11,725 bases of DNA from JAJPJX01 sp964568355 (GTDB lineage: Bacteria > Acidobacteriota > Terriglobia > Bryobacterales > Bryobacteraceae), in NCBI GenBank assembly GCA_964568355.1, contig CAZMRK010000224.1:1-11725 (forward strand). Reading direction: 5' to 3'. Positions 1 to 5,745 of the stretch are shown piece by piece; positions within the stretch are counted from its first letter, which is position 1; every line of letters begins with the position of its first letter. The translations under genes were made by a program, and so were the position numbers. The notes under the pieces are model-generated. The model ran no database searches. It was given only the letters and a program-made list of their open reading frames with translations, and was not told the origin of the DNA.

Positions 1-350
1 CCGGCGATACTGTATTCGGCGCCGCAGTGGGGGCCAAGCTATACCTGCTCGAGTCCCGCAACTCTACGGGAGAACTGGATTTAGTGGTGCTCCACAGAGA
101 TCTGCTGGGCGGGGTGCTGGGGATCGGGGAAGAAGCCGTGCGGGAAGAGCGATACCTTCAATACGCGCGCGGTCTGGAAGCGGCGCGCGAGGCAGCGCGC
201 CAAGGCAGGGCACAAATAGCGTTCCTGGTGAAAGCCACATCGGTGGAGCAGGTAGCCGGAATTTCTTTTAGCGGCGGCGTGATGCCGCAAAAGTCGACAG
301 ATTTTTATCCCAAGCTGCTGTCCGGATTCACTATCTATCGATTTTCCTAG
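1..350 (+). CDS. DUF1015 family protein, C-terminal part (5' end outside window)
   Basis: The frame is open to the left edge of the window, so only the last 115 residues are visible; the in-frame GTG at 27 is an internal codon, not a start. The visible part fits the C-terminus of the DUF1015 family: a segment reading LDLVVLHRDLLGGVLGI, then a helix rich in Ala/Arg, a strand AQIAFLVKATSVEQV, and the closing hallmark MPQKSTDFYPKLLSGF, which in this family is usually MPpKSTyFyPKl. The family is cytosolic and of unknown biochemical function. The gene ends in TAG and is separated by about 270 bases from the next gene on the same strand, so cotranscription is uncertain. The family call is from memory of the conserved C-terminal motif and I am fairly sure of it. 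Confidence 0.82.
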   Translation, partial: GDTVFGAAVGAKLYLLESRNSTGELDLVVLHRDLLGGVLGIGEEAVREERYLQYARGLEAAREAARQGRAQIAFLVKATSVEQVAGISFSGGVMPQKSTDFYPKLLSGFTIYRFS

Positions 351-620
351 GGTATATTCCCCGAATTTATCTTGGGGAAGGATGAGCGCAGATTGTACAC
401 TGGGGGTTCGACCTGCGTTCCAACCACACTGGATATCGGATTCGCCATTGTCGCGTGGGCTGGCCGGCCTTCGCGAGTATGCGTTCGCCACACTCGGACG
501 GGGCTTCGGTTCCGGGGCTCTCCCTTTCCGGCAAGGTAGATCCATTCGCTCCGCACGATCTGGCGGAGGCAGCCTGCGACATTGGCACATTCGCTTCCAT
601 CGAGTCGCCGCCAGTCCATC
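351..620. other. Intergenic region upstream of the hutI-like gene
   Basis: This 270-base stretch holds no convincing gene. Short open frames exist on both strands, but none has a recognisable protein or a well-placed ribosome binding site. A TATATT box lies at 353-358; the nearest -35-like hexamer (TTCACT, 327-332) is 20 bases away, so it is at best a weak promoter for the downstream pair. A small inverted repeat lies just after the DUF1015 stop codon. Confidence 0.5.
357..379 (+). terminator. Weak inverted repeat after the DUF1015 gene
   Basis: TTCCCCGA (357-364) pairs with TTGGGGAA (372-379) around a 7-base loop, with one G-U wobble. It starts 7 bases after the stop codon of the preceding gene, a typical terminator position. 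No U-tract follows (the next bases are GGATGAG), so intrinsic termination is doubtful. It could be an mRNA 3'-end stabiliser or chance. Confidence 0.25.
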
Positions 621-1895
621 GTGAAAGGGTTGATTCTGGTCAGGGGGGCCAGGCAACTACTCACCTTGCATGGCCCGAAGGTACCACGGCGCGGCGCGGC
701 CCTGCGCGATCTCGGCTTGATTCATGACGGGTCGGTACTGATTCGTGACGGCGTGATTGAAGAAGTGGGGCCGAGCCGGCGCGTGGAGAATCTCTCGGTA
801 GCGCGAGCGGCTGTTGGAATCGATGCCACCGGGCGGGTCGTCATGCCGGGTTTTGTGGATGCCCAGTCGCATCTGGCTTACGGTGTTCCGTGGCTGAAGG
901 ACTTTGAAATGCGGATCGCGGGCAGCGATGCGCTCGACGCAGCGACCGGATACCTGGCCAGCAGCCAATGGCTACGGAAATCCTCTCTCAAGACGATGGA
1001 ACTGCGGGTACGCCGCAGTTTGAATACTTTTATCCGGCACGGTACCACCACAATCGGTTCGAGTAGCGGGTTCAGCTCCGATTCCGGTAACGAGTTGAAG
1101 GTTCTGCGCCTGCTGGCGCGTTTGAACCAGCAGCCGTTGGACGTCGTTCCCAGCCTTCTGGCCGCGTTTCCGGGCGGTGTGCTTCGGGCTAAGGAAAGCT
1201 CCGCCTATGTGGACCGGCTCTGTGAGGATATCCTGCCCGCGGTGCGCCAGCGCCGGCTGGCTGGTATGGCCGACGTTGTTTGCGGCCCGGGAGGGTTCTC
1301 CCTGCATGATGCCGTCCGGCTGTTCCAGGCCGCGGTGAAACTGGGTTTCCGGCTGCGGGTGGAGGCGGACCAATTTGAGCGCAGCGGAGCGGTACCGCTG
1401 GCCGTAGAAGCGAAGGCCATGGCAGTCTCGCATCTGGAGCATAGCTCGGCGGAAGACCTGGCCTTGCTGTGCGCTTCCGATACGATCGCCACGCTGTGTC
1501 CGGGGCCGGCCTTTCATTTGGGAACGAATCGCTTTGTCCAGGCACGCGCGCTCATCGATGGGGGAGCGGCGGTGGCCCTGGCAACGAATTTCAATCCCCA
1601 CACCAGCCCCACCTGCAACATGCAGATGATCCTGTCGCTGGCCTGCTCGCAGCTCGGCATGATGCCGGGCGAGGCCATTTCCGCGGCTACCATCAACGGC
1701 GCGCACTCGCTGGGGTGCGCCGGCCGGGTGGGATCGCTCGAACACGGCAAGTCCGCCGACCTTTTGCTGCTCAACGTTTCCGACTATCGCGAGATGCCGT
1801 ACTATTTCGGTGTCAACAGCGTTCATCTCACGATCAAGCGCGGTGTGGTGCTCTATCAGGAAGGCCGCGTGGAGAGCCTTCCGCAGGAAAACTGA
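621..1895 (+). CDS. HutI-like amidohydrolase lacking catalytic residues (putative pseudoenzyme)
   Basis: A 424-residue cytosolic protein that aligns end to end with imidazolonepropionase (HutI), which opens the imidazolone ring to N-formimino-glutamate in histidine breakdown. Shared landmarks are the N-terminal beta-sandwich (RQLLTL, residues 11-16), VMPGFVD (74-80), GTTT (141-144), SHLEHSS (270-276), FNPHTSPT (324-331), SAATINGAH (354-362) and the C-terminal GSLEHGKSADL. The active site is not conserved. The first His of HxH is Gln82, the His of HADE is Glu248, its Glu is Gln251, the metal-binding Asp is Asn323, the substrate Arg becomes Trp91, Tyr becomes Phe151, and the His of the GAHA motif becomes Phe183. 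Only His84 and His271 remain. The frame is intact, so it is probably an expressed pseudoenzyme or an enzyme with new chemistry rather than a decaying gene. The GTG start at 621 was chosen because family similarity begins there; a TTG at 582 would add 13 residues. No clear Shine-Dalgarno sequence is seen. ftcD follows after 69 bases. Confidence 0.85.
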   Translation: MKGLILVRGARQLLTLHGPKVPRRGAALRDLGLIHDGSVLIRDGVIEEVGPSRRVENLSVARAAVGIDATGRVVMPGFVDAQSHLAYGVPWLKDFEMRIAGSDALDAATGYLASSQWLRKSSLKTMELRVRRSLNTFIRHGTTTIGSSSGFSSDSGNELKVLRLLARLNQQPLDVVPSLLAAFPGGVLRAKESSAYVDRLCEDILPAVRQRRLAGMADVVCGPGGFSLHDAVRLFQAAVKLGFRLRVEADQFERSGAVPLAVEAKAMAVSHLEHSSAEDLALLCASDTIATLCPGPAFHLGTNRFVQARALIDGGAAVALATNFNPHTSPTCNMQMILSLACSQLGMMPGEAISAATINGAHSLGCAGRVGSLEHGKSADLLLLNVSDYREMPYYFGVNSVHLTIKRGVVLYQEGRVESLPQEN

Positions 1896-1964
1896 TGGAA
1901 TCCGGCAAGGTACTCTGGTATTGCGGAGAAGAAACGACGTGCGAATCAGCGGTGTGGGGATCCG

Positions 1965-3377
1965 GTGAGCCGGACCATTGTAGAGTGCGTACCGAATTTT
2001 TCAGAAGGGCGAGACGCGGCCAAGGTGCGCGCCATCGTAGAGGCGATCGGCTCGGTGGAAGGGGTCGCAGTCCTGGGCTTTGAGCTGGACCAGGATCACA
2101 ACCGGTCCGTCGTGACATTCGCCGGTCCGGCGGAGCGAATCGGCGAAGCAGCGCTGCGAGGGGTCGAGCGCGCAGTGGCGCTCATAGACCTGCGCGAGCA
2201 TCGGGGAGTCCATCCGCGCATCGGGGCGGCCGACGTGGTACCGTTCGTTCCGGTGGAAGGGGTGAGCCTGGAGGACTGCGCGGCCATCGCGAGGGAGACC
2301 GGCCGCCAGATCTGGGAAAGACTGGGAGTGCCGGTATATCTCTACGAGGCTGCCGCGTGTCTGCCGGAGCGCGTAAGGCTGGAGAACATCCGGAGAGGGC
2401 AGTTCGAAGGGCTTCGCGAAGAGGTCCGCGAGAACGCGGAGCGGCGGCCGGACTTCGGCGAGCCGGAACTGCATCCGACCGCCGGCTCCACAGTGGTGGG
2501 AGCGCGCAAGTTTTTGCTGGCGTATAACATCAACCTCCAAACCCCGGATGTGGGGATTGCCAGGCGGATTGCGCGAACCATCCGCATGTCTTCGGGCGGC
2601 CTTCCCTGTGTCAAGGCCATGGGTGTGCTGCTGGCGTCGCGCAATCTGGCCCAGGTTTCCATGAACCTGACCGATTTCGAGCAGACCTCGCTTTACCGCG
2701 TATTTGAGGCGGTACGCGCCGAGGCTGCGCGCGACGGCGTGGAGATTGCAGGCAGCGAAATCATCGGCTTCGTGCCGCGCCGGGCGCTGGAGCAGACCGC
2801 GGCGGAGTATTTGCGGGTGGAAAACTTCCATCCGCGTGTGATATTGGAGAATCGCTTGGCGGAGGCGAGGATGGGCGGGGGATTGGACGAATTTCTGGAC
2901 GAACTGGCGGCGCCCACGTCGACGCCGGGAGGGGGCAGCGCGGCTGCGGCGGCCGGCGCAATGGCCGCGGCGCTGGGGGTGATGATCGCGCATCTCGCCA
3001 AACTGCCGGCAGAGCGGTTTGAGGCCTCGCGGCGCTTCTTCGCACAGGCGGTGAAGCGCGACGCCGCGGCCTATGCGGCTGTGGTTGCGGCGCACAAGCA
3101 GCACAAAGGCGGCCACTCCGTGGTCGAAAGAGCTCTTTACGAAGCGGCGCGCGTACCCCTGCAGGTGGCCGAGCACGCCGCTGCGCTCAAAGAAGAACTG
3201 CGGCGCCTGGCCCTGGCCTCGCCCGCGAAGTTCGCCTCGGACATCGAAACGGCGGCGGAGCTGGCGAAGGCGGCGTTCAATGGCGCGATGGCCAATGTGC
3301 GCGTCAATCTGGACAGCATGACCGATGTTTCACTGATCGCCGAATTGCGCGAACTGGTATCGAAGCTGCCGGCCTGA
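1965..3377 (+). CDS. ftcD: Bifunctional glutamate formimidoyltransferase / formimidoyl-THF cyclodeaminase
   Basis: A 470-residue fused FtcD. Residues 1-300 are the formimidoyltransferase, which moves the formimino group of N-formimino-L-glutamate to tetrahydrofolate. It starts with the typical IVECVPNFSEGRD and carries the catalytic-type His83 in HPRIGAADVVPFVPV; RKFLLAYNINL (181-191) and KAMGV (217-221) follow. Residues 305-470 are the cyclodeaminase, releasing ammonia to give 5,10-methenyl-THF; it shows the TSTPGGGSAAA segment (318-327), DAAAY (366-370) and the closing SDIETAAELAKAAFNGAMANVRVNL. This two-domain order is that of the animal enzyme; many bacteria have only one domain or separate genes. 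The GTG start at 1965 follows a purine-rich GGGGA (1956-1960), and the protein begins where family similarity begins. It lies 69 bases after the hutI-like gene and is probably cotranscribed with it. Both active sites look intact, so this copy should work in histidine catabolism and one-carbon metabolism. Confidence 0.95.
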   Translation: MSRTIVECVPNFSEGRDAAKVRAIVEAIGSVEGVAVLGFELDQDHNRSVVTFAGPAERIGEAALRGVERAVALIDLREHRGVHPRIGAADVVPFVPVEGVSLEDCAAIARETGRQIWERLGVPVYLYEAAACLPERVRLENIRRGQFEGLREEVRENAERRPDFGEPELHPTAGSTVVGARKFLLAYNINLQTPDVGIARRIARTIRMSSGGLPCVKAMGVLLASRNLAQVSMNLTDFEQTSLYRVFEAVRAEAARDGVEIAGSEIIGFVPRRALEQTAAEYLRVENFHPRVILENRLAEARMGGGLDEFLDELAAPTSTPGGGSAAAAAGAMAAALGVMIAHLAKLPAERFEASRRFFAQAVKRDAAAYAAVVAAHKQHKGGHSVVERALYEAARVPLQVAEHAAALKEELRRLALASPAKFASDIETAAELAKAAFNGAMANVRVNLDSMTDVSLIAELRELVSKLPA

Positions 3378-3378
3378 T

Positions 3379-3392
3379 GGGGCATCGGCCCC
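3379..3392 (+). terminator. Short GC hairpin between ftcD and the ECF sigma gene
   Basis: GGGGC (3379-3383) and GCCCC (3388-3392) form a 5-bp stem with an ATCG loop, starting 2 bases after the ftcD stop codon. A run of five T follows only at 3408-3412 and belongs to the candidate promoter of the next gene. It may separate the ftcD transcript from the sigma operon but is not a textbook intrinsic terminator. Confidence 0.3.
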
Positions 3393-3401
3393 GGGAGTGC
3401 C

Positions 3402-3426
3402 GTAACCTTTTTCTCCCTGGCGCTAA
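3402..3426 (+). promoter_or_regulatory. Candidate ECF-type (autoregulatory) promoter
   Basis: GTAACC (3402-3407) followed by a T-run, then CGCTAA (3421-3426), resembles the AAC-containing -35 and CGTCTAA-like -10 elements used by ECF sigma factors, with 16 bases between the AAC and the CTAA. It lies 20 bases before the ATG of the sigma gene. The position suggests that the sigma factor transcribes its own operon. This is a motif match by eye. Confidence 0.5.
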
Positions 3427-3445
3427 TAATAAGCAGCGGCCATCG

Positions 3446-4009
3446 ATGACAGACGAAGAGATCCTAGCGCGGGCGGCCAGGGGCGATCGGGCGGCGTTTG
3501 GCAACCTCTACGAACGGCATTGGAAGGCAGTCTATCGATACGCCTGGCTCCTGGCTCGCTCCGTTGCAGACGCGGAGGACGTCACGCAAGAGTGCTTCCT
3601 GGCGCTGATCCGCCGGCCTAAGTCCTTCGATCCGGCCCGCGCAAAACTGCGGACCTGGCTGCTCGCCGTGGCTCGGAATCAGATGCTGCAGCGATGCCGG
3701 ATTCCGCAAAGCCAGGCCGCGGAAGAGGAAGAGAGCGGCGAGATGGGGGAGAGCGTGGAGGAGGAGTTGATGACGCAAGCACGGGCCGATGCGGTCCGCC
3801 GTGCCGTGGACCTCCTGCCGGGCCTTCAGAGAGAAGCCCTGTTCCTATTCGAATTTGAGGGTCTGAGCCTGGCGGAGACGGCCGTGATTTTGAACATCGA
3901 ACCGAATGCAGTCAAGGCCAGGCTGTTTCGCGCGCGCGAGCGGTTGAAGCGCCTGCTGGACCCGCAGCGCGCGGCATTGAGCTGGAAAAGGGAGGATGCC
4001 GATGAGTGA
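3446..4009 (+). CDS. ECF-family RNA polymerase sigma factor
   Basis: A 187-residue sigma-70 family protein of the extracytoplasmic function group. Region 2 spans about residues 17-84 and contains the core-binding and -10-melting segment DAEDVTQECFLALIRRP and the FDP..AKLRTWLLAVARNQ block. A linker rich in Glu follows (93-107). Region 4 spans about 113-170, with LPGLQREALFLFEFEGLSLAE and the helix-turn-helix NIEPNAVKARLFRARERLK. Region 3 is absent, as is normal for ECF factors. The ATG at 3446 gives the usual N-terminus (TDEEILARAARGDRAAF); an in-frame ATG at 3377 overlaps the ftcD stop and would add 23 residues that look unrelated. The downstream membrane-protein gene overlaps it by 8 bases, and a promoter of ECF type lies just upstream, so self-activation is likely. 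The signal it responds to is unknown. Confidence 0.95.
   Translation: MTDEEILARAARGDRAAFGNLYERHWKAVYRYAWLLARSVADAEDVTQECFLALIRRPKSFDPARAKLRTWLLAVARNQMLQRCRIPQSQAAEEEESGEMGESVEEELMTQARADAVRRAVDLLPGLQREALFLFEFEGLSLAETAVILNIEPNAVKARLFRARERLKRLLDPQRAALSWKREDADE
3991..3995 (+). promoter_or_regulatory. Shine-Dalgarno site for the anti-sigma-like gene
   Basis: GGAGG lies 6 bases before the ATG at 4002, inside the end of the sigma gene. It favours 4002 over the in-frame ATG at 3996, which directly abuts the GGAGG. Confidence 0.65.
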
Positions 4010-4631
4010 CGAGATTCGAGATCCGGGTCTGGAAGGCATTCGGGATGCGTGGGAACCCCCTCCGCCCACTCCGCGGTTCCATGAGCGGGTGCGGACCGCC
4101 TATGAGCAGGAGTTTCGGCGACCACGAGCTTGGCGCTGGATATTGGCTCCTCCGGCGCGCCTGGTGACCGCGGCCTCCGCGATCGGACTTGCCGCTTTTC
4201 TTGGTAGTTTCGGAGTGTCCAAGGTGGCGTCTCGTATTCGTGATCTCTCCGGACGCGGGAATTCGGTCGAGGTGGTTCGCATCATCTCGCCGGCTCCGCC
4301 ATCCGCATCGAGCGTGCAAGGCAATTCGGTGGAACAGCCGGCCTCGAATCCGATTGCTCGTCGTTTGGAGCGTCCTCTATCCACCATCCGCGCGGGGCGC
4401 CGGGCCGCCCGGCCCGCCGAAGAAGTAGTGACCAAGTTTTTTCCGCTGATGGATGCTCCGATGCCGCTTGGTCGCGGCGCGGTGCTTCGGGTGGTGGTAT
4501 CCGCGGCCGCGATGCGGTCCGTCGGGCTGCGGGTCAGGGAGGACGCGCTCGACGGCAAAGTGCAGGCCGACGTCCTGATTGGAGAAGAAGGACTGCCGCG
4601 GGCGATCCGGTTTGTGGGTGTCAACCAGTGA
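4002..4631 (+). CDS. Putative anti-sigma-like single-pass membrane protein
   Basis: A 209-residue protein encoded directly after the ECF sigma gene, overlapping it by 8 bases, which implies coupled translation. The N-terminal 45 residues are predicted cytoplasmic and helical (DPGLEGIRDAW..PPPPTPRFHERVRTAYEQEFRR). One transmembrane segment lies at about 53-72, followed by a low-complexity stretch (95-125) and a C-terminal domain of about 70 residues from EEVVTKFFPLMDAPMPLGRG to GLPRAIRFV. I recall similar C-termini in acidobacterial proteins but know no assigned function for them. There is no Cys or His zinc-binding anti-sigma motif. The role as a sigma inhibitor is inferred from position and topology only; a role as a membrane sensor without sigma binding is also possible. 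A PDZ protein follows 40 bases downstream. Confidence 0.7.
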   Translation: MSDEIRDPGLEGIRDAWEPPPPTPRFHERVRTAYEQEFRRPRAWRWILAPPARLVTAASAIGLAAFLGSFGVSKVASRIRDLSGRGNSVEVVRIISPAPPSASSVQGNSVEQPASNPIARRLERPLSTIRAGRRAARPAEEVVTKFFPLMDAPMPLGRGAVLRVVVSAAAMRSVGLRVREDALDGKVQADVLIGEEGLPRAIRFVGVNQ

Positions 4632-4658
4632 TGTTTTGAAGTTCTGCACCGTTCATGG

Positions 4659-4664
4659 AAAGGA
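4659..4664 (+). promoter_or_regulatory. Shine-Dalgarno site deciding the GTG start of the PDZ gene
   Basis: AAAGGA lies 7 bases before the GTG at 4672. It supports that start, which directly begins a signal peptide, over the longer open frame that extends back into the preceding gene. Confidence 0.6.
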
Positions 4665-4671
4665 CAAATTT

Positions 4672-5745
4672 GTGAAGACCGCCATCCTGTTTTTGTTCGC
4701 AACGAACGTGCCGCTGCTGGCCCAGTTGAGCGCCACGCCACAAGTGGTTCTCGGCGGCCAAATGCTGGAGGGGCCGGTCACCGGCTCGCCATATTCCGCG
4801 AAGGCGCTGATCGACCGGACGCAGGCGCTTGCAGACGGCAATCGGATCGAGCTGCACGCGTCGTCCATGCGGTATCGCGACGGGCAGGGAAGAGAGCGCC
4901 GGGAGGAGGTCCTGTTCGGTTCGAGCGATATATCGATTGTGCTGATCTCGGATCCCGTGACCAGGACAAGCTATATGCTCGATCAGAAAGCACGCACGGC
5001 CAAGAAGACGGGACCGCTGCCGCCGTTGCCGCCGCCCCCTTCTCCGCATGCGGCTTCTTTGGGAGTTACATACTTCCCATCGGAACGGCAGGCGGAAATC
5101 CTGAAGGCGCGGGGTGTCGACCACGGGGCATTCGTGGGCGGGGTGATGAAAGGCAGCCCGGCCGAAAAAGCCGGTGTGCAGAGCGGCGACATCATCCTGG
5201 CGATCGATGGCCAGCCTCTCGCGGATTCCGCGGACCTGCGAAAACGGATTGTGGCTCTCTCGGGAGGCAGTGTGGTCAACCTGCATCTGGACCGGGATGG
5301 CAAAAAAGTGGACATCCCGGTCACCACACAGGATTTCGAGCAGGTCTTTCGGAGCGTGCCCTCGATCCTCGGCGACACACCAGCCATCGTCTACCCGCCT
5401 TTCGTCCAGCCGCCGCCAGTCGATAAATCCAAGACCAGAACTGAAGACTTGGGTACGACGACCATTGAAGGCGTCCTGGCACAAGGCAAACGCAGCATCT
5501 TGACAATTCCGGCAGGGCAAGTGGGCAATCAGCAGCCGATCGAAGTCGTCTCCGAGACCTGGTACTCGCCCGAGTTGCACACCATGGTTCTGATGAAGCA
5601 GAGCGACCCGCGTATGGGCGAAACGGTGTATCGTCTGACCAACATCAACCGCGCGGAACCGCCGGCCTTACTCTTCCAGGTCCCACCGGATTATAAAATC
5701 ACGCAGGGATCCGGGCCGAACCTGATTCTGCGGAAGAAAGACTAG
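4672..5745 (+). CDS. Exported PDZ domain protein of the ECF operon
   Basis: A 357-residue secreted or periplasmic protein. Residues 1-18 (MKTAILFLFATNVPLLAQ) are a signal peptide. Residues 35-112 form a beta-rich domain (ALADGNRIELHASSMRYRDG, REEVLF, ISDPVTRTSYMLD). A Pro-rich linker (115-125) leads to a PDZ domain at about 127-222, with the carboxylate-loop region FVGGVMKGSPAEKAGVQSGDIILAIDGQPL. A second Pro-rich linker (242-250) leads to a C-terminal beta-rich domain (257-343) with TEDLGTTTIEGV, IEVVSETWYSPEL, SDPRMGETVYRLTNI and FQVPPDYKI. I recall the N- and C-terminal halves occurring together in acidobacterial exported proteins of unknown function, so the PDZ looks inserted between them. 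No protease domain or Ser/His/Asp triad is visible, so it is not a DegS/HtrA enzyme. Its place in the sigma operon suggests sensing or handling of envelope proteins. The GTG start is set by the signal peptide and the preceding AAAGGA. Confidence 0.85.
   Translation: MKTAILFLFATNVPLLAQLSATPQVVLGGQMLEGPVTGSPYSAKALIDRTQALADGNRIELHASSMRYRDGQGRERREEVLFGSSDISIVLISDPVTRTSYMLDQKARTAKKTGPLPPLPPPPSPHAASLGVTYFPSERQAEILKARGVDHGAFVGGVMKGSPAEKAGVQSGDIILAIDGQPLADSADLRKRIVALSGGSVVNLHLDRDGKKVDIPVTTQDFEQVFRSVPSILGDTPAIVYPPFVQPPPVDKSKTRTEDLGTTTIEGVLAQGKRSILTIPAGQVGNQQPIEVVSETWYSPELHTMVLMKQSDPRMGETVYRLTNINRAEPPALLFQVPPDYKITQGSGPNLILRKKD

Noticed and set aside
395..425. A GGGGGTTCGACC sequence followed by TTCCAACCA, resembling the 3' part of a tRNA or tmRNA
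   Set aside because: The flanking bases do not form a T-stem, and no acceptor, D or anticodon arms can be folded upstream.
382..624. An 80-codon open frame beginning with ATG after a GGGGAAGG sequence in the gap before the hutI-like gene
   Set aside because: The purine-rich sequence touches the ATG with no spacer, the product resembles nothing known, and the frame runs into the start of the next gene. Treated as chance.
1895..2083. A frame starting with an ATG that overlaps the hutI-like stop codon (TGATG)
   Set aside because: It runs mostly inside ftcD in another frame and yields an Arg/Gly-rich product typical of an out-of-frame reading of GC-rich DNA.
2001..3176. A long minus-strand open frame opposite ftcD
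   Set aside because: ftcD is a clear match over its full length; the opposite frame is rich in Arg, His and Gln and is a shadow caused by high GC content.
3377..3445. A longer sigma factor starting at the ATG that overlaps the ftcD stop codon
   Set aside because: The extra 23 residues are unlike ECF N-termini and the region contains the candidate promoter.
4259..4335. A repeated GNSVE stretch in the anti-sigma-like protein as a possible repeat element
   Set aside because: Only two short copies in a low-complexity spacer; no DNA-level repeat beyond about 10 bases.
4621..5580. A long minus-strand open frame opposite the PDZ gene
   Set aside because: The PDZ protein has clear domains and a signal peptide in the other strand; the opposite product shows no recognisable features.
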